Below, in pieces: positions 1 through 8,088 of a DNA stretch of 64,000 nucleotides. Numbering within the stretch: the stretch's first letter is position 1; each line of letters starts with the position of its first letter. The position numbers and the translations under genes were made by a program. The notes under the pieces are model-generated. The model did not search any database and had not been told where the DNA came from. It saw only the letters and a program-made list of their open reading frames with translations. The stretch is from contig AP017968.1 in the NCBI GenBank assembly GCA_002356455.1, positions 1,798,001 through 1,862,000 of the forward strand. Direction: 5' to 3'. This DNA is from Fusobacterium varium. Lineage in GTDB: Bacteria; Fusobacteriota; Fusobacteriia; Fusobacteriales; Fusobacteriaceae.

Positions 1-2
1 AA

Positions 3-266
3 TTCAATATTTTAAATAAAGAGATTTTTACATTAAAAATTAATTTTTCTACTGTTGAAACTAGTTTAATTGAATTTGCTAATTTCTATAAAGTTGAGCG
101 AGGAACTATAGTAAATATTAATTTAATAAAATATCTTGATTACAAAGAAGAAAAAATATTATTTAAAGATCTATCAGAATTGTATATAAGCAAGATAAAG
201 CTGAAAGAGATAGAGGAAAATACATCCATAACCAAAAATAAATTATATTTAAAAAATACACAATAA
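3..266 (+). CDS. C-terminal part of an unrecognised protein (5' end outside window)
   Basis: An open frame of 87 codons runs from the window edge to TAA at 264-266. The composition (many Lys, Glu, Ile, Leu, with regular hydrophobic spacing) is protein-like, and neither of the other two forward frames is open across it. The C-terminus is charged and ends in Asn-Thr-Gln. There is no recognisable motif and no start in the window, so I cannot name it. It is followed by more than 300 bases without a gene. Confidence 0.5.
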   Translation, partial: FNILNKEIFTLKINFSTVETSLIEFANFYKVERGTIVNINLIKYLDYKEEKILFKDLSELYISKIKLKEIEENTSITKNKLYLKNTQ

Positions 267-604
267 AAGCTAACTCTAAATATTTTAATAACAATATCAT
301 ATGATAAAAAATGAAATGAAATTTTTTCATCTGTTTTATTTTTTATTTGGATAAAAATAAATATTATTTATGATAGTTAAAAAGTAATATTATTTTTTAA
401 TTATGAGTAAAAAAGTACGGAAAATAGATGGAAAACAACATATAAAATAAAAAAAATTTTTTAATCGAAAAAATTAATATTAGAGATAATTATAATGGAA
501 AATAAAAACATACAAAATTTAATTTAATTGACTTTAAAAGTTATTAATATATAATTTTAATTAGACAATCAAATTAAATATAAAAATCAAAGGAGGATAG
601 ATTT
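267..604. other. Intergenic stretch without a gene
   Basis: About 340 bases, extremely AT-rich, with stops in all frames. A weak stem (ATGAAA pairing with TTTCAT near 310-335, then T-rich sequence) could end the preceding gene. The last bases carry the strong ribosome site AGGAGG of the next gene. Nothing else is supported. Confidence 0.5.
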
Positions 605-943
605 ATGAGAAAAAGATTAATAGTCATTTTAGGATTAGTTTTTTTTAATTTTATTTATGCATGTGAGTATGATGAAGAAGTAAATAATCTTTTAAAAAAT
701 GAAGTTGTAGTAATAGAAGACAGAGAAATATTAATAGATTTAAAAGATTGGGACAAGCTTTCTGAGATAGAAAAGAAAGAATTACTAGGAATGATGAATA
801 GATATACAAGAAAACATACTAAAAAATCAGCATATAAAATAGTTGAAAAGGAAAGCAGAACTAAATTAGCTGAAATAGGTGTTACAGATGTAGTATTATA
901 TGAATATGTTTTACCAGAAGATAAATCACAGGAAAAGGAATAA
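605..943 (+). CDS. Small secreted or lipid-anchored protein, unknown function
   Basis: 112 residues. The N-terminus is a typical export signal: Met-Arg-Lys-Arg, then a hydrophobic stretch to about residue 18, ending Ile-Tyr-Ala-Cys. This could be cut after Ala by signal peptidase I, or after modification at Cys20 by signal peptidase II. The Tyr at -2 is unusual for a lipobox, so I leave both open. The mature part is highly charged and probably helical in the middle (Lys/Glu-rich, residues 50-90). A strong ribosome site (AGGAGG, 591-596) fixes the start. I recognise no family. A second small exported protein lies at 1672-2043. Confidence 0.65.
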   Translation: MRKRLIVILGLVFFNFIYACEYDEEVNNLLKNEVVVIEDREILIDLKDWDKLSEIEKKELLGMMNRYTRKHTKKSAYKIVEKESRTKLAEIGVTDVVLYEYVLPEDKSQEKE

Positions 944-1065
944 ATTTAAAGTTTAAAAGTTTATTGGAGAGAGAACTTAAAAAAATTAATTAAATAATTA
1001 ATAATCATAAATATTTAGATTTTTCACTAATGGTGATATAATTTAAATAAAAAGGAGTATCTCAT

Positions 1066-1431
1066 ATGGAAAGAGTAGTAAAAAATAAACTCGAACAAAG
1101 ACTGATAAATTCTATGGTAAAAGTTCACAGCCTCTTAAGAGAAAGTTTTATGACAAGAAAAAAAGCTTCTTTTAAAGTAGAAGTTCCAGAATTTAAATAT
1201 TCTGAACTGACGCATCATGATGAACTTAAATTGGCTTTAGAATGTCTTAAATGGAATTATAGAGAACTCCTCAGATATTTAAAGAGTGAAAATTACTCTC
1301 CTTTATTAAAAGTAGTATTTTTATATGATTGTGAAAATTCTGTTCCAGTACCTTTAAATATAACCATAGAGAAATTTTTAGAAAGCGATTTATTTGTAGG
1401 TAAAGAAATATTGAATATAAAGAAAGTATGA
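1066..1431 (+). CDS. Hypothetical cytoplasmic protein
   Basis: 121 residues, no signal peptide or membrane segment. The start is preceded by AAGGAG at a normal distance (1051-1056). The sequence is mostly helical in appearance, with one Cys-Leu-Lys-Trp segment near residue 65 and a C-terminal Val-Pro-Val-Pro-Leu segment. It stands alone between two small exported proteins. The family is not recognised; it is judged real from the ribosome site, length and amino-acid composition. Confidence 0.6.
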   Translation: MERVVKNKLEQRLINSMVKVHSLLRESFMTRKKASFKVEVPEFKYSELTHHDELKLALECLKWNYRELLRYLKSENYSPLLKVVFLYDCENSVPVPLNITIEKFLESDLFVGKEILNIKKV

Positions 1432-1450
1432 AAAGAGAAAATTAAATTGA

Positions 1451-1558
1451 AGTGAACCCAAAAAGTTGGACAATATGTCTAATGAAAAGGGTTCATTTTT
1501 TATGAATAAATATACTTTAGAATTTAAATTAGAAGTAATTAAAAATATTTTGAATTAA
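1451..1558 (+). mobile_element. Remnant of an IS3-family insertion sequence (left end)
   Basis: The sequence TGAACCCAAAAAGTTGGACA (1453-1472) resembles the terminal inverted repeat of IS3/IS150-group elements (CCCAAAAAGTTNGACA). It is followed by GGGTTC, which can pair with GAACCC, and by an ATG at 1502 opening a frame that reads MNKYTLEFKLEVIKNIL and then stops at 1556-1558. This is the usual N-terminus of the IS3 orfA helix-turn-helix protein. Everything after residue 18 is missing and no right end is seen nearby. It is a dead fragment of an old insertion, and shows this region has hosted transposition. Confidence 0.7.
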
Positions 1559-1671
1559 TAAAAATATAAAAAGTTTGTATAAAAACTAAAAAGGAAATTA
1601 ATTTTAAAGCAGTATAGATTTAAATATAAGATATTTTATTAAAAATTATATATACTATTAGGAGGATACTG

Positions 1672-2043
1672 ATGAGAACTAAAATTGTGATACTATTAAT
1701 GTTAATTATTTCTACATTATCTTTTGCTGATGAAAAATTTACTCTTTTTGAAGAAAATATGGAGTTAAATCATGAGTATATTACAGATGGAAATCATAAA
1801 TTAAAAATAACTGATATTGATATTGGAATAACTGATGGAGTTCCTTTTGTCATTTTAAAAACAGAAAGTACTTTTAATGAGAGAGATTGGAAAAAATTTG
1901 ATAAAAAAATCTATAATCAAATTGCTGGAGAAATAGCAGATGAAGTTAGAGGATATTTAAATACAGATGTTGATGTAAATATAATTTTAATTCTTAATAA
2001 AGATTTAGGAGAGGATAAAGTACTTTCAGAAGCACAATATTAA
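1672..2043 (+). CDS. Small exported protein, unknown function
   Basis: 123 residues with a clear signal peptide: Met-Arg-Thr-Lys, a hydrophobic core rich in Ile/Leu, and a probable cut after Ser-Phe-Ala at residue 19, leaving Asp-Glu-Lys at the mature N-terminus. The mature part is acidic with alternating hydrophobic residues suggesting beta strands, and a helical section (residues 70-100). The ribosome site AGGAGG at 1662-1667 supports the start. A strong terminator follows at once. The plan resembles the 605-943 product (short, exported, single domain), but I see no clear sequence similarity and name no family. Confidence 0.65.
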   Translation: MRTKIVILLMLIISTLSFADEKFTLFEENMELNHEYITDGNHKLKITDIDIGITDGVPFVILKTESTFNERDWKKFDKKIYNQIAGEIADEVRGYLNTDVDVNIILILNKDLGEDKVLSEAQY

Positions 2044-2053
2044 TATATAATGT

Positions 2054-2090
2054 TAAAGTTTCCCATTTCTGTTAAAAATGGGAAACTTTA
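2054..2090 (+). terminator. Strong intrinsic terminator
   Basis: A perfect 15-bp stem (2054-2068 with 2076-2090, loop of 7), containing TTTCCCATTT and its complement. It sits just after the stop of the small exported protein and before the convergent gene ending at 2150, so it may work in both directions, although the T tracts are embedded in the stem. Confidence 0.8.
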
Positions 2091-2149
2091 AATAAATACT
2101 ATTATTTTTTATAATACTATTTTGCTGTATACTTATTTAAAAGATACAA

Positions 2150-2860
2150 TTAAAACTGTAATTCTAATTCAGCATTATCAATAGTCAGCATTGCTGTTTT
2201 AACATCACCATTAAGATATTTTTGACATTTTTCTTCTAACATCTTTAAGGCATTTCTTAAATCTTCTTCTCTTTCTGGAGCTAATAATTCGATTACAATA
2301 AAAGCATTTTTAGTTTTATCTGTAATCATTGTTCTTTCACCATCACGCCAGTTAAAGCAACGACATACAGCTCCAATATCATCTTTATAGCATAATTCAC
2401 CTTTGAGTGTAGGAGATGGCTCAGTATCTCCAATCAGATAAAATGAGTCGTTACCTTCAGTGATAGTTAAATGAAGGTCACCTGCAAAGGTATCAATATC
2501 TTCAGCACCACATGGCAGGGCAAATCTTAAGGAAACAGCATTGTAAATATCTACTAATGTATTAATACTTGAAACAGGATTTCCTTTTTCTGCCCGTTTT
2601 AAAAGTGCTTCAATACTGCATCTAGCTCCTTTTTTTGTTTTAAATTTCTGATAAGCATCACGATATATTTTAATTACAGTATTTTCACTAAAAATTTCAC
2701 TAGTCAAAAAATTTTTAGCAATTTCATTGCTGCTTTCAAGAAATTTTTTTATTTCTTGAGGTGAATCATTAGAATTTTTAAAATCTTTCAATAATACTAC
2801 ACCTAATTTTGCATTAGGAAATAATTCCCAAAAAGAATTATCTATAATAAATTTACTCAT
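2150..2860 (-). CDS. B3/B4 (phenylalanyl-tRNA synthetase beta-like) domain protein
   Basis: 236 residues matching the stand-alone B3/B4 domain family, which is related to the editing region of PheRS beta. Family-like features are Asn-Pro-Val-Ser-Ser-Ile-Asn (about 94-100) followed by Asn-Ala-Val-Ser-Leu-Arg-Phe-Ala-Leu-Pro-Cys-Gly (about 107-118), and Phe-Asn-Trp-Arg-Asp-Gly-Glu-Arg-Thr near residue 170. Members are thought to clear mischarged tRNA or bind amino acids, but the exact substrate is not established, so I keep to the domain name. AGGAGG precedes the ATG. It has its own promoter (2923-2951) and converges on the exported-protein gene. Confidence 0.85.
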   Translation of the reverse strand: MSKFIIDNSFWELFPNAKLGVVLLKDFKNSNDSPQEIKKFLESSNEIAKNFLTSEIFSENTVIKIYRDAYQKFKTKKGARCSIEALLKRAEKGNPVSSINTLVDIYNAVSLRFALPCGAEDIDTFAGDLHLTITEGNDSFYLIGDTEPSPTLKGELCYKDDIGAVCRCFNWRDGERTMITDKTKNAFIVIELLAPEREEDLRNALKMLEEKCQKYLNGDVKTAMLTIDNAELELQF

Positions 2861-2922
2861 GGAAACCTCCTAAAATATTTTCATAAAAAAATAACATTCA
2901 TACATATCTTCTTAGACCTAAC

Positions 2923-2951
2923 GATATATACAAATGCTTACCCGGTGGCAA
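2923..2951 (-). promoter_or_regulatory. Candidate sigma-70-type promoter of the B3/B4 gene
   Basis: Read on the minus strand: TTGCCA (2946-2951), 17 bases, TATATC (2923-2928), about 60 bases before the start codon. Spacing is ideal and the -35 fits, but the -10 is only moderate. The locally GC-richer CCGGG in the spacer stands out in otherwise AT-rich DNA and could be part of an operator. Confidence 0.45.
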
Positions 2952-3926
2952 TAATATTTTTTTTTAATTTTATCACAAATAACAACACTTTTCAAATTTT
3001 ATTAAGAAAAATTTTAGGCATTAATAATAAAAATAAAATTCTTTAATAGATGAAAAAGTTATAATTCATATATATGATATTTTTTAAACAAAAATGAATT
3101 GATATGAAAAAGCTAAACTTATCTTTTATAAATTTTTTAAAAAATAAATTAATTATATTCTTTTTTTAATTTTATTGAATTTATTTTTTTATTAATTTAT
3201 AAAGCATCTGCTTTTGCTAACTAAAAGATTAGATGTTCTAAATATCCTTCAAGATATTTAATGTAGACAAATCTTATCATAGTTATAAAATATGTATAAA
3301 TACTAATTTTGTAACAGTGTACAAGTGCGTAATTGTTGATTTTAAAGGATATATTTGATATGATATAAGGAAAGGTGTATTTCATATATATTTTATTTTG
3401 AAAAGTAAAATTCAAAAATTATTATAATTATTTAAACTTAGTAATAAATGGTAAAATATACAGAAAGTTAATTGAGAAGTTTTATTTTAAATTATAAAAA
3501 TATTAAAATTGTTAAGTATTTAATAAGCAATGATTTTCTTATTTTATTAGAATAATAATTGTTGTTATTAAAAAATTGGATATTTTGCTGAGGATTATAA
3601 AAATAATTTTAAGAATGCTTGTTAAATTTTTCTAAGTACCCAAAAACTTTTAAATTTATAAAGAGCATGCTGGCTAATGTCAAAGTGCTGAATTCAATAT
3701 TGAAATACTAGTTCAATTGTTATAAAAGAGCAACAGCTTTATCCAGTGTCTACAGCAAGATGATACTGAAGCAAGTTATTATAGTTCTTACAGTTAATAT
3801 TTTAGTTTCTGGTATGACACTTGAAGTAATGATTATATATCAAAGTCAATTAAAATAGAATATCTGATTAAAAACTTAAAAAATGAATAATCTAAAGAAA
3901 AAATATGCAAAACTGGGGATGGGTAA
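2952..3926. other. Long gene-poor stretch with a decayed coding fragment
   Basis: About 1 kb without a supportable gene. From 3000 to 3650 it is AT-rich with many stops; a 64-codon minus-strand frame there has no ribosome site and a composition of pure AT noise. From about 3660 the composition becomes more coding-like: a frame open from 3712 to TAG at 3858 reads with a hydrophobic stretch (VIIVLTVNILVSGMTLEVMI), interrupted upstream by a TAG. It may be the remnant of a membrane protein. The ribosome site for the following gene is a weak GGGGATGGG. Confidence 0.45.
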
Positions 3927-6005
3927 ATGAAAGAAAAGTATAAAATTTTAATTGTAGATGATGCAGATATTAATCGTTCCATATTATCAGATATGCTGTC
4001 AGCTCAATATGAAATTATAGAAGCAGGTAATGGATTAGAAGCAATTTCAATATTGGATAAACAGTATTCTGAAATATCACTAATTCTTTTAGACATTATG
4101 ATGCCTAAAATGGATGGTTTTGAAGTATTATCTATCATGAATAAAAGCAGATATTTAAAAAGTATTCCTATCATTACAATTTCAGCAGAAACTTCATCTG
4201 CCTATATAAACAAAGCATATAATTTAGGAGCAATTGACTATATTAACAGGCCATTTGATGAAAATACTATAATACATAGAGTTAAAAATACGATTATGCT
4301 TTACACAAAACAAAAAATAATGGAAGATACAATTGCAGAGCAATTTTTAGAAAAAGAACAGAAAACCTTTTTAATGATAGAAATATTAGCTAATATTGTT
4401 GAATTCGGCAATAGTGGAAGCAGTATGCATATATTAAATATTCGAACACTTACAGAACTATTACTGCGACATTTAATTCAAATGACAGATCAATATTCTC
4501 TAGATTCTGTACAGATTTCTCTTATTGCTAATGCTTCCTGTATGCATGACATAGGAAAAATTTCTATCTCTCAAGAAATATTAAATAAACCTAAATGTTT
4601 AACAACAGAAGAATTTGAAATTATTAAAAATCATACTATTATTGGAGCACAAATATTAGAAAAAGTTCCTGAGTATAAAAAAGATGGATTATTACAAATT
4701 GCACATGATATCTGTCGTTGGCATCATGAACGTTATGATGGAGGTGGATATCCTGATGGACTTAAAGGAGAAGAGATTCCAATATCTGCCCAAATAGTTG
4801 CTTTGGCAGATGTTTATGATGCTCTTACGAATGAGAGAATTTATAAACCCACTTATTCTTCTGAAAATGCTGTACAAATGATTTTAAATGGAGAATGTGG
4901 GGTCTTTAGTCCTCTTTTATTGCAGTGTCTTAAAGAAGTTGCTCCTTTTATTGAAATAGAAAAAGAAAAAAATGCAGTATTATTGCCTACTTCAATTGAT
5001 ATTAATAATATACTTATAGAAAAACAAAATTTTAGTAAACCTTCTAAGCGTACAATGACACTTTTAGAACAGGAACGTATAAAATTTCAATTTTTTGCCT
5101 CTATGGCAAAAGAAATAATGTTTGAATATAATGAAGATTCAGATTTATTAACTATTTCTGACTGGGGAGTTGTTAGACTTGGTTTAGATGAAATTACAGT
5201 ACACCCTTTAAATAATGAAAAATTAAGATCAGTATTCAAATTAAAAGATTTGAAAGATTTAGCAGATCGCTTAAGACAGGCAAGTGTTAATCATCCTGTA
5301 ATACATGCTACATATAATTTGAATGTTCAGGGACAGTGGCGCTGGCATAAAATAATAGCCAGACCTCTATGGAGTAATAGTGAAGATGATGAAAGAACAG
5401 GAAGCATTGGAAAAATAATGGATATACATGAAGAATATACACAAATGGAAATATTAAAAATGAAAGTAGAACAAGATTCTTTAACTAAGCTTTATAATCA
5501 TGTATCAATCCGTAAATTGATTGAAGCAGAATTAAAATTAAAAAATAAAAAGCACTATGCATTAGTTATTATAGATCTTGATTATTTTAAAATTGCAAAT
5601 GATAAATATGGACATATGTTTGGAGATAAAGTACTCAAAGAAGTGGCCAAAAGAATACTTAAAAATATAAAAGAGGAGGATATTGCTTCCAGAATTGGAG
5701 GAGATGAATTTTTAATATTTTTTTCTTATAATGAAAATAGTAACATAGAAGTATTGGTAAAACAATTATTTCAAAATATCTGTGGTAAATTTGAAGAATT
5801 TTCAATTTCTATTTGTATGGGAGTCTCTATTTATCCAGAAAATGGAAGAAATTATGAACTGCTTTTTCAACAGGCTGATAAAGCTTTATATAATGCTAAG
5901 AAAAGAGGCAGACAACAATATTGCTTTTACAGCACTTTCATGCAGAAAAACTCTTCTGTTATTTCATCAATAGATAGTAATTTGGACATTTATAGTCAGA
6001 GATGA
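3927..6005 (+). CDS. Response regulator with HD-GYP and GGDEF domains (c-di-GMP turnover)
   Basis: 692 residues with four parts. Residues 1-120 form a receiver domain: acidic pair Asp11-Asp12 and phospho-acceptor Asp56 in LLDIMMPKMDGF; the usual conserved Lys is replaced by Arg108 (INRPF). Residues about 140-335 form an HD-GYP phosphodiesterase: HDIGK at 207-211, HH near 262, DGGGYPDG near 270-277. Residues about 385-505 look like a PAS-type sensor. Residues about 515-680 are a GGDEF domain with intact RIGGDEF at 589-595; the inhibitory RxxD site is not canonical (Lys in place of Arg). The protein could therefore both make and degrade cyclic di-GMP under control of a histidine kinase. No kinase gene is adjacent. 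A terminator shared with the convergent EAL gene follows. Confidence 0.9.
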   Translation: MKEKYKILIVDDADINRSILSDMLSAQYEIIEAGNGLEAISILDKQYSEISLILLDIMMPKMDGFEVLSIMNKSRYLKSIPIITISAETSSAYINKAYNLGAIDYINRPFDENTIIHRVKNTIMLYTKQKIMEDTIAEQFLEKEQKTFLMIEILANIVEFGNSGSSMHILNIRTLTELLLRHLIQMTDQYSLDSVQISLIANASCMHDIGKISISQEILNKPKCLTTEEFEIIKNHTIIGAQILEKVPEYKKDGLLQIAHDICRWHHERYDGGGYPDGLKGEEIPISAQIVALADVYDALTNERIYKPTYSSENAVQMILNGECGVFSPLLLQCLKEVAPFIEIEKEKNAVLLPTSIDINNILIEKQNFSKPSKRTMTLLEQERIKFQFFASMAKEIMFEYNEDSDLLTISDWGVVRLGLDEITVHPLNNEKLRSVFKLKDLKDLADRLRQASVNHPVIHATYNLNVQGQWRWHKIIARPLWSNSEDDERTGSIGKIMDIHEEYTQMEILKMKVEQDSLTKLYNHVSIRKLIEAELKLKNKKHYALVIIDLDYFKIANDKYGHMFGDKVLKEVAKRILKNIKEEDIASRIGGDEFLIFFSYNENSNIEVLVKQLFQNICGKFEEFSISICMGVSIYPENGRNYELLFQQADKALYNAKKRGRQQYCFYSTFMQKNSSVISSIDSNLDIYSQR

Positions 6006-6107
6006 AAGAGTAAATAGCTAAAATTAAGCTTTATATAATGGAAATAAATTTTAAAATAATCTTATTAAAGAATTTGAAGTTCAGTATAAATTTAATTAAA
6101 AACGATA

Positions 6108-6140
6108 AAAATACCAGAGATTTAATATTTCTGGTATTTT
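6108..6140. terminator. Bidirectional terminator between convergent c-di-GMP genes
   Basis: AAAATACCAGA (6108-6118) pairs perfectly with TCTGGTATTTT (6130-6140) across an 11-base loop. A tracts before and T tracts after allow it to work on both strands, serving the genes ending at 6005 (+) and 6170 (-). Confidence 0.8.
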
Positions 6141-6169
6141 ATATTTGATGTTTATTTAAAATTAAATAA

Positions 6170-8035
6170 TTAATTTTCTATGGTTATCCAGTCAATATTG
6201 TTTATTTTTTCAAAATCTGACAGAGGCATAGGTTTATAAAATACATATCCCTGTATTAAATCGCACTTGATTTCTTTTAAAAATTCAACTTGTTCTGTTT
6301 TCTCTATTCCTTCAGCTACTGTTTTCATATCTAACCTATTTGCAAGGGTTACTATTTCTTCTATAATTATTTTTTCTCTTTCTTTATATTCACTGTCATC
6401 AAAAAATAATGAATCGAATTTAATAATATCAACTTTCATATTTTTTAGAGTATTTAAAGAAGAATAGCCCTTTCCAAAATCATCCATAGCACATAAGAAA
6501 CCATTATTATGAAGTTCATTTATTATTTTTTCTACTTTTTTCATATCATCAAATATAATAGATTCTGTAAATTCAATTATTATTACTCTGTCAGGAATAT
6601 TGTATTTTTCTTTAATATCAGTGTATATTTTTATAAAATCTGTACTATAAAATTGTATTTTAGAAACATTTACAGAAATTGAAATAACTCTTTTATAATT
6701 ATCAAGTTGTTTTTTCAACCACTGGCATACACTTTCAAATATATATTGATCTAAAGTATTTATTAAAAAATTTTTTTCTAAAATAGGAATAAAAATACTA
6801 GGAGATATAAATTTTCCATTATTATTCCATCTTGTCAGAGCTTCAGCACTTTCAATTTTCATTTCTTTTAATTCTACTTTAGGCTGGAAATATGTTAAAA
6901 TTTCTCCTGTATTGATTGCTTTATTAATATTATTTTTTATAAAATTTTCTTCCAGCATTTTATTTTTTATGTACTTGTCATAGAATGTATAATTAGTTAT
7001 TCCACCTTTTATTGTTTTTTGAGCAAAATTGGCTTTATCTATCAAATTTTTTATTTTAATATTAGTATTATTTTCATCAATATCTTCTAGACAACATATT
7101 CCACCATAAATTGAGGCTTGATAGCTGTTGTTGTTTTTTTCTAAAAATTCTTTAAAATGCTTGTCAAGATTCAACTGACGTTTTAATAATTCATTTTTAT
7201 TATAATATTTTCTTAATATAACAAATATGTCTCCAGAAACTCTTCCACTAGTTTCCTTTTTCTGATTATCCAGTTCAAGGAGTCTATTATATTCTTTTAA
7301 AATATAATCTCCATATTTATATCCCAAAATATCATTACAATATTTAAAATTTTCAAAATCTAAATAAATAATAGCAAATTTATCATTTTTATTTTCTTTG
7401 ATTAAAATATCAGCCTCTATTTTAAATTGTTTTAAGTTGTTTCCTTCAGTTAATTCATCTTTGAATATTAATTTTCTAAATTTATCATTTGTTTTTTCAA
7501 GAAATACTTGATATTTTAGTTGAAGAATAAAGATAACTATACATGTGACTAAAGAAATTATAGATAATATGATTATTAAAAACATAAGTTTGCTTGAATA
7601 AATTCTTGTATATTTATCAGCAGAGAAAACAGTGCTATTAGCTAGATTAAAAAAATCTTCACTTAAATTTAAGAACTGAGATTTTTCATTTCCATTTCTT
7701 ACATCAGAAATATTATTTTTTATTTCATTCCATTTTTTATTTAATTCTAATAAATTATTATTATATTCCTTGTCACTTATACGAGGTAAATTATATTTTC
7801 CATTTCCATTTAATAAATCAAATAAAATTTCATCAACATACCTTATAAGATCATCATTTGGAAGAGAATTAGTTTCTAATTTAAAAACTCTTTGAGACGC
7901 TCCTCTGACTATTCCCAGATAATTAATCCAACGACTATATCTCTTTATTTGAATGATGGAATTTATAGAAATCAAGCAGGCAGCTACTAATAATGTAAAA
8001 AAAATAGGTTTAATAAACTTTCCGAATTTATTCAT
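6170..8035 (-). CDS. Membrane EAL phosphodiesterase with degenerate GGDEF
   Basis: I start this at 8035 (MNKFGKF), which has AGGAGA at 8041-8046; the longer frame to 8104 would overlap the upstream gene and lacks a ribosome site. 621 residues: a membrane helix at about 10-28, an extracytoplasmic helical part, a second membrane helix near 150, then a GGDEF-like domain in which the signature has become RVSGDIF, so cyclase activity is unlikely. The C-terminal EAL domain keeps AEALTRW, SVNVS, EFTES, MDDFGKGYSS (Lys where Thr is usual), AEGIE and QGY, so hydrolysis of c-di-GMP to pGpG is plausible. It lies 53 bases downstream of the PAS-GAF-GGDEF gene and is probably co-transcribed with it. Confidence 0.88.
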   Translation of the reverse strand: MNKFGKFIKPIFFTLLVAACLISINSIIQIKRYSRWINYLGIVRGASQRVFKLETNSLPNDDLIRYVDEILFDLLNGNGKYNLPRISDKEYNNNLLELNKKWNEIKNNISDVRNGNEKSQFLNLSEDFFNLANSTVFSADKYTRIYSSKLMFLIIILSIISLVTCIVIFILQLKYQVFLEKTNDKFRKLIFKDELTEGNNLKQFKIEADILIKENKNDKFAIIYLDFENFKYCNDILGYKYGDYILKEYNRLLELDNQKKETSGRVSGDIFVILRKYYNKNELLKRQLNLDKHFKEFLEKNNNSYQASIYGGICCLEDIDENNTNIKIKNLIDKANFAQKTIKGGITNYTFYDKYIKNKMLEENFIKNNINKAINTGEILTYFQPKVELKEMKIESAEALTRWNNNGKFISPSIFIPILEKNFLINTLDQYIFESVCQWLKKQLDNYKRVISISVNVSKIQFYSTDFIKIYTDIKEKYNIPDRVIIIEFTESIIFDDMKKVEKIINELHNNGFLCAMDDFGKGYSSLNTLKNMKVDIIKFDSLFFDDSEYKEREKIIIEEIVTLANRLDMKTVAEGIEKTEQVEFLKEIKCDLIQGYVFYKPMPLSDFEKINNIDWITIEN

Positions 8036-8088
8036 TTTTTTCTCCTGATATTGATTTTTATTTAAACAACAAAAATACCCAGAAAAAA

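Noticed and set aside
2861-2960. Riboswitch or T-box in front of the B3/B4 gene
   Set aside because: The GC-richer CCGGGTAAGC segment caught attention but no known riboswitch core or T-box sequence could be matched; it fits a promoter better.
3221-3415. 64-codon minus-strand frame in the gene-poor stretch
   Set aside because: No ribosome site, no motif, and a composition expected from AT-rich noise.
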